The notes below the pieces were generated by a model that saw nothing but the letters and a program-made list of their open reading frames with translations, did not search any database and was not told where the DNA came from. From NCBI GenBank assembly GCA_024919175.1, contig CP103804.1, positions 3,100,001 to 3,164,000 on the forward strand: a stretch of DNA of 64,000 nucleotides, written 5' to 3'. Source of the stretch: Clostridioides difficile. Lineage in GTDB: Bacteria; Bacillota; Clostridia; Peptostreptococcales; Peptostreptococcaceae. Made by a program: the position numbers and the translations under genes. Shown in pieces: positions 16,798 to 23,875 of the stretch (positions within the stretch are counted from its first letter, which is position 1; the number at the start of each line of letters is the position of its first letter).

Positions 16798-17862
16798 TTA
16801 TTTATAAAAATTTTGAGTGTAGTAAGTTTTATAACTTCCTCCAAATATTACTCCAACTCCAATATTATTATAATTCCCCAAAATATTTTTTCTATGTCCC
16901 TCTGAATTCATCCAAGCTTCATGTGCATATATTGCATTAATCTGTCCTGCTGCTATGTTTTCTCCTGCTGAAGTATATATTATTCCCTCTCTTTTCATTC
17001 TATCAAATGGAGTTTCATTTTTTTTGTTTATATGGTCAAAAAAATTATTATCTCTCATATCTTCACTATGTTTTCTTGAACTCAAAGTAGCTTGTTCACT
17101 GTATGCTAGTGAATTCAATCCTTTTTGATTTCTAACACTATTTACAAGGTCTATAATTTCAAATTCAAAGCATTTTTTAAGTTCTTCTTTATCAGTTGGA
17201 TATAATTCTTTGAACTCATCTTCTGTACTTTTATCAATTATTAAATATGAACAAACTCTATTTTTTTCATGAATATCGTAGAAAATTGTAATATATTTAC
17301 CTTCCTTATTTATTATATCATATTGATTTTCTGAATTTATTATATATCTAGTATTTCCTTTTTTCTTATATTTTAATGGAGTAACCTTGTTTCTTACTGT
17401 CTGTCTATCTTGATTTATTTTTATATCTTGATTTTCACATGAGTCCATAGAATTGCTGTAAAGTGCAACTACCTCATCATTTTCAATACCAACCATTGCA
17501 AAATCTTTTCCATATTGATTGTATACATACCAGTCAAATCCATATTCACTAGTATCAATTCTACCTGGCTTACCAATATTAGCTAAAACTTGATTTAGAT
17601 TTTCTCCTAAATTTAGCTTTTCAAAATTTTTTATATTAGTCTCATTTAAATTATTATCCCCATTATTATTTAGTTGTGAGTTTTGAGTTTTATCATCTTC
17701 CTTTTTCTTTGAATTATCACTTAAGTTTATTTTATCTAAAAACTCATTCCATATTTCACTTTGAAAAAAATCTTCCTTCAAATCATCTACTTCTTTCAAT
17801 AATTCTGGACTATAAAATAAAACAATAAGTATTACTAATGCTAAAGCAATTAATTTTTTCAA
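16798..17862 (-). CDS. CAP/SCP domain protein with CAP-associated N-terminal domain
   Basis: The 354-residue protein starts with a signal or anchor helix (LIALALVILIVLFY), then a Lys/Asn-rich linker, a CAP-associated domain (about 85-180: LNLGENLNQVLANIGKPG, EYGFDWYVYN, VALYSNS) and a C-terminal CAP domain (about 240-354: LVNSVRNQKGLNSLAYS, HSEDMRDNNFFDH, SAGENIAAG, HRKNILGNYNNIGVGV). The His/Glu cavity residues are present. This YkwD-like architecture is common in spore-formers and acts outside the cell; activity is undefined. The TTG start lies behind AAAGGAGG. It appears to be the first gene of the operon that continues through pab and fol. Confidence 0.85.
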   Translation of the reverse strand: MKKLIALALVILIVLFYSPELLKEVDDLKEDFFQSEIWNEFLDKINLSDNSKKKEDDKTQNSQLNNNGDNNLNETNIKNFEKLNLGENLNQVLANIGKPGRIDTSEYGFDWYVYNQYGKDFAMVGIENDEVVALYSNSMDSCENQDIKINQDRQTVRNKVTPLKYKKKGNTRYIINSENQYDIINKEGKYITIFYDIHEKNRVCSYLIIDKSTEDEFKELYPTDKEELKKCFEFEIIDLVNSVRNQKGLNSLAYSEQATLSSRKHSEDMRDNNFFDHINKKNETPFDRMKREGIIYTSAGENIAAGQINAIYAHEAWMNSEGHRKNILGNYNNIGVGVIFGGSYKTYYTQNFYK

Positions 17863-17906
17863 TATATTCCTCCTTTAAAAAGCTTTACTAAAAATTTCTA
17901 ATATAC

Positions 17907-17931
17907 ATTATCATGTATTAATACTGATAAT
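17907..17931. promoter_or_regulatory. Nested palindrome before the CAP-gene operon
   Basis: ATTATCA (17907-17913) and TGATAAT (17925-17931) flank the perfect 10-bp palindrome GTATTAATAC (17915-17924). The element lies 45-70 bp before the first gene of the CAP-deacetylase-pab-fol operon, close to a weak TTAATG-16 bp-TATTAT candidate promoter, so an operator is plausible. Confidence 0.35.
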
Positions 17932-17994
17932 ATATACTAGTTAAATTCCATTAACATATATTTTTATATTTTTTTATTTAATAAGTATTATAAA

Positions 17995-18022
17995 AAAGCT
18001 TTACCTATTAATAGATAAAGCT
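17995..18022 (-). terminator. Terminator of the MORN gene
   Basis: On the minus strand AGCTTTATCTATT (18022-18010) pairs with AATAGGTAAAGCT (18010-17998) with one mismatch and runs into TTTTTTATAA. The stem begins inside the stop codon. Confidence 0.8.
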
Positions 18023-18830
18023 ACAATCTTAATGAAAATATTTCATCTAAAGTTCTATCAAAGATGGATGGCTTATCAAATTTCCAAGTTCCTTCATAAA
18101 CCAATTCATTATTTAGATAAAAAGTACCTTGACCATGTTTTTTACCATGCATAAACTCTCCTACATACTTCTTTCCCTTTTCCCATATGTAAGTTCCTTT
18201 TCCATGAATCAAATTATTTTTCCATTCTCCTTCATAAAGTATTTCTCCTTCACTATTATAACAAATACCATATCCCTCCATCTTTCCACCTATAAATTCT
18301 CCTGCATATATGCATCCATCATTCCATTTATAAATGCCTTTTCCATCTTTCTTACCATTCTTCCAAGTTCCAATATATTCATCTTTACTATTATAGAGCA
18401 TATTCCCAATACCATTCATCATGTCTTCCTCAAAATAGCCTATGTATTCATTACCATTTGAAAATACAAAATTTCCTTTTCCATTTTTTTTATCTTGTTT
18501 AAATTCTCCTATGTACTCCATCTCAGTTCCTTCATCCACAAAAAAGGTATATGAGCCTTGCCCTTCCATCTTACCTTCTAAAAACTTTCCTACATATACA
18601 TCTCCATTAGAAAATTTATATATTTTGTTTTTTGGCTTTTTTGTATCTACATCATCTATATCACGAATTGTCTTTCCTTCTAATTCCAAGACTTCACTTT
18701 CTGATGCAAAATCGCCCTTTTTTAAAACACGTTTTTTCATATTTTTTATGCTTTTAATCTCTTTATTTACTTCATTTATATATTTTAAATAATTATCATA
18801 CAAATCAACATATTCTTTAGATAAATTCAT
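18021..18830 (-). CDS. MORN-repeat protein
   Basis: The 269-residue product has a short charged helical N terminus (1-60, coiled-coil-like) and then about eight consecutive MORN repeats of 23 residues, from YKFSNGDVYVGKF to YEGTWKFDKP, each with the core Y-x-G-x-W/F followed by G-x-G. MORN repeats form an elongated beta-ribbon that binds proteins or lipids; the bacterial function is mostly unknown. No signal peptide or membrane segment is present, so it should be cytosolic. GGAGG precedes the ATG. It appears monocistronic, with its own terminator. Confidence 0.85.
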   Translation of the reverse strand: MNLSKEYVDLYDNYLKYINEVNKEIKSIKNMKKRVLKKGDFASESEVLELEGKTIRDIDDVDTKKPKNKIYKFSNGDVYVGKFLEGKMEGQGSYTFFVDEGTEMEYIGEFKQDKKNGKGNFVFSNGNEYIGYFEEDMMNGIGNMLYNSKDEYIGTWKNGKKDGKGIYKWNDGCIYAGEFIGGKMEGYGICYNSEGEILYEGEWKNNLIHGKGTYIWEKGKKYVGEFMHGKKHGQGTFYLNNELVYEGTWKFDKPSIFDRTLDEIFSLRL

Positions 18831-19013
18831 AATGCCATTCCTCCAACGTTATTCATAGATATTTTATTAAATCTATTAAATTTATTATATCCTAATATTG
18901 GTCATATTTTCTACATATTGAGTAATTTTTTCAATTTTAATTTTAAAATAATTTCTTTGAAAGTGATACACAAATAGTAAATAAACCATAATTTATTATA
19001 TTTTAAAATAAAG

Positions 19014-19064
19014 TAAGCTGAGGACTATAATATATAAATTTACATATTATAAATCCTCAGCTTA
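19014..19064 (-). terminator. Terminator after yitT
   Basis: TAAGCTGAGGA (19014-19024) and TCCTCAGCTTA (19054-19064) form an 11-bp stem extended by AT pairs inside. It lies 13 bp after the YitT stop. Confidence 0.8.
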
Positions 19065-19076
19065 TATTTTTATAGT

Positions 19077-19943
19077 TTATAAGTCTTTTGCTTTAAAACC
19101 TCTTCCTTTTACTTCTGTAACATCATTTACAGATATAAATGCTTTTTTATCATATTTTAAAGCTATATCCTTTATCTTTGGTATCTCATTTGATGAAACT
19201 ATTGTATATATAATCTTCTTTCTCTGATGAGTGTATGCACCCTCTGCATCCAAAAAAGTTACACCTCTAACTAAACTTTTCATTATGTCTTCTGCTATCA
19301 AATCGACCTCAGTTGACATTACCATAACAGATTTTTGATAATTCATTGCATCTTTAATAAAAGTCATTGAATATGCATTTAGAAATAATCCTATAAGAGT
19401 GTATAATGCTAAGTCTAAGCCAAATAAGAAGCTTCCTGTAAGTACTATCAAACCATTTATTGCTAAAGCAGTATCTTTCATTTCTATATTTTTCTTAATT
19501 TTCAATATTGCAGCTATGATGTCTGTACCACCTTGAGAAGACCTAGTTCTAAATACAATACCAACGCCTAAACCAGATAATATACCTCCATACACACTTT
19601 GAAGTAATATATCATTGATAGGTATGATATTACTTACTTCCTGAGTTGCACCTAATAATAATGAAAATACAATCATATTTAATAAACTTGAAATACAAAA
19701 TTCTTTTTCTAGGTATATAAAACCTAAAATAAATATTGGAATATTGATTAAAAATGTTAATAGACCCACATTGATATTTGTCAAATAGTTTATAGATGTT
19801 GCTATACCTGTAGCACCTCCACTTAATAGATGTGCTGGTCTTAAGAACCCATTTATTCCTATAGATGTCATCAACATCCCCAGTAACATTGTTAAATATC
19901 TTAAAGCTGGATGTTTTTGTAGGGTATTCTTAACTTCACTCAT
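19077..19943 (-). CDS. YitT family membrane protein
   Basis: The 288-residue protein has the YitT architecture: five or six membrane helices in residues 15-200 (with GINGFLRPAHLLSGGATGIA, GLGVGIVFRTRSSQGGTDIIA and a helix near GSFLFGLDLALYT), then the cytosolic DUF2179 domain (about 205-288, KSVMVMSTEVDLIAEDI, RGVTFLDAEGAYT, AFISVNDVTEVKGRGF). The family is widespread in Firmicutes, has no firmly established substrate, and is named only by homology. The ATG follows GGGAG. A promoter and an apparently folded 130-nt leader precede it. Confidence 0.85.
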   Translation of the reverse strand: MSEVKNTLQKHPALRYLTMLLGMLMTSIGINGFLRPAHLLSGGATGIATSINYLTNINVGLLTFLINIPIFILGFIYLEKEFCISSLLNMIVFSLLLGATQEVSNIIPINDILLQSVYGGILSGLGVGIVFRTRSSQGGTDIIAAILKIKKNIEMKDTALAINGLIVLTGSFLFGLDLALYTLIGLFLNAYSMTFIKDAMNYQKSVMVMSTEVDLIAEDIMKSLVRGVTFLDAEGAYTHQRKKIIYTIVSSNEIPKIKDIALKYDKKAFISVNDVTEVKGRGFKAKDL

Positions 19944-20078
19944 TTCTTTCTCCCTTCAATTCTTCTAAATCTTTAGAATTTTAAAAACTTATCTTTATAT
20001 ATATTATTACTGATGTAATAGATAATATTTCAAGCAAATTTTTTCATAAAGTTTCTTAAACTGTCATCTATTACATCA
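19944..20078 (-). promoter_or_regulatory. Possible structured 5' leader of yitT
   Basis: The predicted transcript starts near 20075. Its first bases TGATGTAATAGAT (20078-20066) are complementary to ATCTATTACATCA (20023-20011), giving a 13-bp closing stem around about 42 nt. Inside, AGTTTAAGAAACT can form a small hairpin. The sequence matches no riboswitch class I know. Confidence 0.35.
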
Positions 20079-20081
20079 TCT

Positions 20082-20109
20082 ATTATAGTACCTTTTATAT
20101 ATATGTCTA
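20082..20109 (-). promoter_or_regulatory. Promoter of yitT
   Basis: On the minus strand TAGACA (20109-20104), a 16-bp spacer and TATAAT (20087-20082) form a good sigma-A promoter about 140 bp before the YitT start. Confidence 0.6.
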
Positions 20110-20452
20110 GTGTATTTTTTTATATTCCAAAATTTAAAAGTACTTAAATCCTCTCATTTATGCCTAAAATTAAAATTCTTCTAGCACAATATGATACTAT
20201 ATATTATGTAACTTGCAATATAGTAAATTTATAGTATTTTTTCTTAAATATTTATTTTTGCAGTGTTTTAGTAAACTTAACCATATAATTCTTTATTCAC
20301 AATTAATTTTTAAATGAAATTTTTGTTTTTATAATTTCAGCATATGATTTTTTTATTTCATTATTTGCATTTTTTTCATTCAGTTTTTATTTTAAAATTT
20401 TTTTATTTTAGTTTGTTTTAAGTATTCAAGATACTTATTTTATTTTATGTTT
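20110..20452. other. AT-rich spacer between lrgB and the yitT promoter
   Basis: No open frame with a ribosome binding site is seen here. A short dyad (AAGTAT, 5-nt loop, ATACTT, 20420-20436) lies just after lrgB but has no T tract on the lrgB strand, so the end of the lrgAB transcript is not clear. Confidence 0.4.
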
Positions 20453-21142
20453 TTATATAAAATTCATTATAATTGGAATTAATATTACTGTAATTGTACC
20501 AGAAACCCCAATAGAAACTCCACTCATCGCTCCTTCTACTTCTCCAAGTTCAAAAGCTTTAGTTGTTCCAAGAGCATGTGCTGATGTGCCAAGTGCAATT
20601 CCTTTAGCCACGGGATGATTTATATTTCCAAGTTTAAATACAGTAGAAGCAACCATTCCACCAAAAATACCTGTAAAAATTATAGCTACTACTGTTATTG
20701 ACTCTACTCCATTTAAAGAATTTGCCAAAGATATTCCCATTGGTGTTGTTATAGATTTTGGAATAAGTGAATTTATTATACTTACATCTGAATTAGCCAT
20801 TTTACCAATTACTAATACAGATACAAAAGAAATTATTATACCACAACCTATTCCTATAACAATCTCAAGCATATGCTTTTTAAATAATTCAAACTGTTTA
20901 TAAAGTGGAACTGCAAGCACTACTGTAACAGGTCCTAAAAAGAAATTTATGCTATCTGCTCCTATCTTGTAGTTTTCATAAGGAATTTTTGTTATGCTTA
21001 GAAATAATATAATTCCTACAATCGCAATTAACATAGGATTGCATATAGGATTATTTGTTTTTCTCTGAATGTATCTCCCTAAATTAAAAAACACAATTGT
21101 TATTATTATGCCAAATACTGGCGTTTGTAATACATTATACAT
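20453..21142 (-). CDS. lrgB: LrgB/CidB family membrane protein
   Basis: The 229-residue multi-spanning protein matches LrgB: NPICNPMLIAIVGIIL near the N terminus, FFLGPVTVVLAVPLYKQ (about 68-84), SLIPKSITTPMGISLA (about 145-160, the most conserved segment) and KGIALGTSAHALGTTKAFELG (about 184-204). With LrgA it forms a membrane system linked in other Firmicutes to murein hydrolase control and to pyruvate or glycolate transport. Its ATG overlaps the end of lrgA by 8 bp, so translation is coupled. Confidence 0.92.
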   Translation of the reverse strand: MYNVLQTPVFGIIITIVFFNLGRYIQRKTNNPICNPMLIAIVGIILFLSITKIPYENYKIGADSINFFLGPVTVVLAVPLYKQFELFKKHMLEIVIGIGCGIIISFVSVLVIGKMANSDVSIINSLIPKSITTPMGISLANSLNGVESITVVAIIFTGIFGGMVASTVFKLGNINHPVAKGIALGTSAHALGTTKAFELGEVEGAMSGVSIGVSGTITVILIPIIMNFI

Positions 21143-21506
21143 TCTTTTGTCCTTCTTCCTTCTTTTTTATCATTTTTTCCACTATAATTCCAGTGGTATA
21201 CATTACCACTAGTGTACTTAGGCATATAACTAGCAAAAGTACTAATACATTTTCTTTTATTAAATCTAGTGATTTTATAAGTGATACTCCTGCTGGTATA
21301 AAAAATACAGCCATATTATCAAGGAAAAATCCACTTATATTTTCTATACTACTTAAATCCAACACTTTAAATTGTAGCAATAAGAATAATAATAACATAC
21401 CAACTATACTCCCAGGAATAAGTATAACACCTTGTATAAATGAGCTTATATACTCTCCTATTACCCATATACATAAAATTATTACTAATTGATTGAAAAC
21501 TTTCAT
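21135..21506 (-). CDS. lrgA: LrgA/CidA family holin-like protein
   Basis: The 123-residue protein has four membrane segments and the CidA/LrgA pattern: ILCIWVIGEYISS, ILIPGSIVGMLLLFLLL (about 29-45), the conserved FLLDNMAVFFIPAGVS-type segment (FFLDNMAVFFIPAGVSLI, about 61-78) and a terminal helix. It is the small, holin-like partner of LrgB. GGAGGTGG precedes the ATG. No LytTR two-component system lies beside it, so control probably depends on the leader or on a distant regulator. Confidence 0.92.
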   Translation of the reverse strand: MKVFNQLVIILCIWVIGEYISSFIQGVILIPGSIVGMLLLFLLLQFKVLDLSSIENISGFFLDNMAVFFIPAGVSLIKSLDLIKENVLVLLLVICLSTLVVMYTTGIIVEKMIKKKEEGQKNV

Positions 21507-21632
21507 TTTCCACCTCCAAAAACTAAAGAGATTGTTTCAAACCATATATTTGTAGTTTTATCAACAAGCAAATATCTTTCTTCAAATAGAAAGTTATGAT
21601 TTAATACAATCTCTCTTTAAATTTATTTTTAT
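21507..21632 (-). promoter_or_regulatory. Possible structured leader of lrgAB
   Basis: On the minus strand AGAGATTGT near the 5' end pairs with ACAATCTCT (21535-21527), enclosing about 75 nt that contain a second hairpin, CTTTCT-loop-AGAAAG. The closing stem ends a few bases before the lrgA ribosome binding site, so folding could influence initiation. Confidence 0.35.
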
Positions 21633-21638
21633 TTTAAT

Positions 21639-21667
21639 TTAATAAAATACATACTTGGTTGTTTCAA
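21639..21667 (-). promoter_or_regulatory. Promoter of lrgAB
   Basis: TTGAAA (21667-21662), a 17-bp spacer and TATTAA (21644-21639) on the minus strand fit a sigma-A promoter. The 10-mer TTGTTTCAAA overlaps the -35 (from 21660) and recurs at 21532-21541. Confidence 0.5.
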
Positions 21668-21686
21668 AAAACTTAATTATATAAAT

Positions 21687-23066
21687 CTATTTTTTGCTTA
21701 AAATTTCTTTTATTTTTGAATTGTTGTACATACTGTCTGGAACTTCACTTCTTAAACTATAAAAAGTTTTCTTTGCATTTTCTAAATCTCCATTATCATA
21801 ATAAAGCATACCTAACTCATAGTATGAATCATCATAATACTGGTCATTTTTAGTATAAGTATTTATATACTTCTTATAATACTTTATAGCTTCATCCTTA
21901 TTTCCCAATGCTTTATTTGTTATTGCTAATTGATACATTGATTCAGAAATATACTTTTTAGTTTTGCCTGAAGAAACTATACTTTTAAAACTATCTATCG
22001 CTTTTTCATACTCTTTATTTTTCTTTAAGTCTAAAGCCTTATAGTATAAATCTTCCTCATTAGCTACAGTTATTTCTTTTTCTGGTTCCTTATTTTTAGC
22101 TTCATCTAACTCTTTATTTGTTTTTTCTAATTCTTTATTTGTTTCACCTAGTTTTTTGTCAGTTTCATTTAACTTCTCATCTTTCTTACTTATTTGCTTA
22201 TTCAAGGTTTCTATTCTCTTTTTACTTTGAATAAAATATACACCTATTGCAATTATGATACAAGCAACTATAATATATGGTAAGCTATTTTTCTTTTTCT
22301 TTTTAACTCTTTTTTCTTCTTCTTTTTTACTTGTATCTGCTTGTTTTTCTTCTTCTTTTTCAAATACTGGATTATCTTTATCTATCTCTTTGAGTCTATC
22401 CAAATATCCTTCTCTCTTTTTTACATTACCTAGTTTATCATACAATAAAGATAAGATTACATATGGTTCTATTAGTTGTGGTTCTTCCTCTACTATATTC
22501 TCCAAAATATGTATTGACTCATAATTCATTTCTTCATTTATAAACCTTATAGAATGGTTGTATCTGCCTAAAAATGTTTTAAAGTCCTCAGATGAAATTA
22601 AATTAACATATTTCCTTGATATATGATTATTTTCATAACATAGAGCAGTATAAAAACTCTCAAAGGCTTTAGCAAAGTCACATTTTAATAACTTTAGAAG
22701 TCCTCTAAGATTTAATATATCAATATCCTTAGGATTTATTTCTAAAGCTTTATTTACCATATTAATAGCACTAGTTATATAGTCTTTATATGCTAAATCC
22801 AATGCATTATTATACCTCTTATATGATTCTAACTTTAACTCCTTTGATGTTGTGTCTGACTTTGACTTCAAAGCTCCTTGTAAATTTAAAAGTGTCTCTT
22901 CTTTATAATTTGTAGTTACATAACTTTGTTTTAATGCTTTTAGTGTCTCATCACCATCTTCTTCCTCTATGTTAAAAAAAGTTAAATCGCTTTTATTTTC
23001 TTCTATCAAAGATATATCTAAAATTTTTCTAGGCATGTTTTCTATATCTTGTTTTATATCTTTCAC
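21687..23066 (-). CDS. TPR-repeat protein with central membrane helix
   Basis: The 459-residue product has an N-terminal cytosolic half with TPR-like helices (ALDLAYKDYITSAINMVNKALEINPKDIDILNLRGLL region), a basic stretch, one membrane helix (SLPYIIVACIIIAIGVYFI, about 265-283), a coiled coil built on repeated NKELxxTNKEL units, and C-terminal TPRs (ALDLKKNKEYEKAIDSFKSI, KYYKKYINTY, LGMLYYDNGDLENAKKTFYSL) resembling YbgF-type repeats. It probably scaffolds protein complexes across the membrane. A GTG at 23066 behind GGAGGTG (12-nt spacer) is assumed; a GTG 7 codons earlier is the alternative. Function unknown. Confidence 0.75.
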   Translation of the reverse strand: MKDIKQDIENMPRKILDISLIEENKSDLTFFNIEEEDGDETLKALKQSYVTTNYKEETLLNLQGALKSKSDTTSKELKLESYKRYNNALDLAYKDYITSAINMVNKALEINPKDIDILNLRGLLKLLKCDFAKAFESFYTALCYENNHISRKYVNLISSEDFKTFLGRYNHSIRFINEEMNYESIHILENIVEEEPQLIEPYVILSLLYDKLGNVKKREGYLDRLKEIDKDNPVFEKEEEKQADTSKKEEEKRVKKKKKNSLPYIIVACIIIAIGVYFIQSKKRIETLNKQISKKDEKLNETDKKLGETNKELEKTNKELDEAKNKEPEKEITVANEEDLYYKALDLKKNKEYEKAIDSFKSIVSSGKTKKYISESMYQLAITNKALGNKDEAIKYYKKYINTYTKNDQYYDDSYYELGMLYYDNGDLENAKKTFYSLRSEVPDSMYNNSKIKEILSKK

Positions 23067-23163
23067 TAAAATAATACTCACCTCCACTTCAAAATATATA
23101 TTTAAGATAACATATTTGATATGTCAAGTCAAAACTATACATTTTTTGCCATTATCCTCATAA

Positions 23164-23210
23164 TAAAAAAGGTAATCCCTTTCTTCTTATGAAAAGGTTA
23201 CCTTTTTTAC
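23164..23210. terminator. Bidirectional terminator
   Basis: AAAAAAGGTAA with CCTTTC and GAAAAGG with TTACCTTTTTT form a long stem (one bulge) just after the stop codon of the GAF/Fis-type regulator, with T tracts in both directions. Confidence 0.85.
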
Positions 23211-23217
23211 AATCTTA

Positions 23218-23811
23218 CTAACTTTTAATGTTGAATTTTTTTACTTTTCTATAAAGCGTAGCTATGCCTATATTCAATGCTTCTGCTACTTTTTTCATTC
23301 CCTCTGTATTACTTCCATATTTTTTGATAGCATTTTCTATAGCTTCTCTTTCAAGGTCATCCATAGTCTTAACCTCTTGTTTGTATAGTTCATCCAATTT
23401 AAAAGATATTAAATCAGACATACTCCTTACAAAAGCAGTTAACTCCTTATCTTTTGAAAGTATCTTTTCTTTTTGCTCTTCATTAAATGCAGCTATACCC
23501 AATATTCCAAGTATATGTTCTCCCATTTTAACAGGGGTACATATATCCGCTAACTCTTTACAGTTTTCTCTATTTGCACATTTATTACAGTTCTCTTCTA
23601 TTTCCTTATTTATAACATAGGATTTTCCATCTTTTAAAACAAGAGAATACACAGATTTCTCTGATATTGTTTCTCCTATTTTACCTCTGAATATTCCTGT
23701 TCCTGCTATCCTAGTCAAATCTTTTGTAACTAAAGTAACATCTACATCTAACACATTAGAAATATTCTCGCAAATACTTTGAACGTAATTAGTTATATTA
23801 TTTAAATTCAA
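23218..23811 (-). CDS. GAF/PAS-like sensor with Fis-type helix-turn-helix
   Basis: The 197-residue protein combines an N-terminal small-molecule sensor (about 1-135) with four clustered cysteines in ENCNKCANRENCKELADIC (about 69-87), and a C-terminal Fis-type helix-turn-helix (about 155-195: EREAIENAIKKYG, TEGMKKVAEALNIGIATLYRKVKKFNI). This is the architecture of sigma-54 enhancer-binding proteins with the AAA+ ATPase domain missing. It therefore cannot open sigma-54 complexes alone and more likely acts as a sigma-70-type regulator or a competitor for enhancer sites. The cysteine cluster may bind metal or sense redox. The TTG start lies behind AGGAGGG. Confidence 0.75.
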   Translation of the reverse strand: MNLNNITNYVQSICENISNVLDVDVTLVTKDLTRIAGTGIFRGKIGETISEKSVYSLVLKDGKSYVINKEIEENCNKCANRENCKELADICTPVKMGEHILGILGIAAFNEEQKEKILSKDKELTAFVRSMSDLISFKLDELYKQEVKTMDDLEREAIENAIKKYGSNTEGMKKVAEALNIGIATLYRKVKKFNIKS

Positions 23812-23875
23812 AGTAATCCCTCCTATTTAGATTTATATTTTTTAATACTCTACATAAATCCTATTCTTGAGAACT

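Noticed and set aside
18129..18792. Two plus-strand frames opposite the MORN gene
   Set aside because: Their composition is the reverse-complement image of the MORN repeats, and neither has a ribosome binding site.
21527..21560. ATATGGTTTG in the lrgAB leader, reminiscent of a purine riboswitch
   Set aside because: The flanking conserved bases and paired regions of the purine aptamer are missing; the match is short and in AT-rich sequence.
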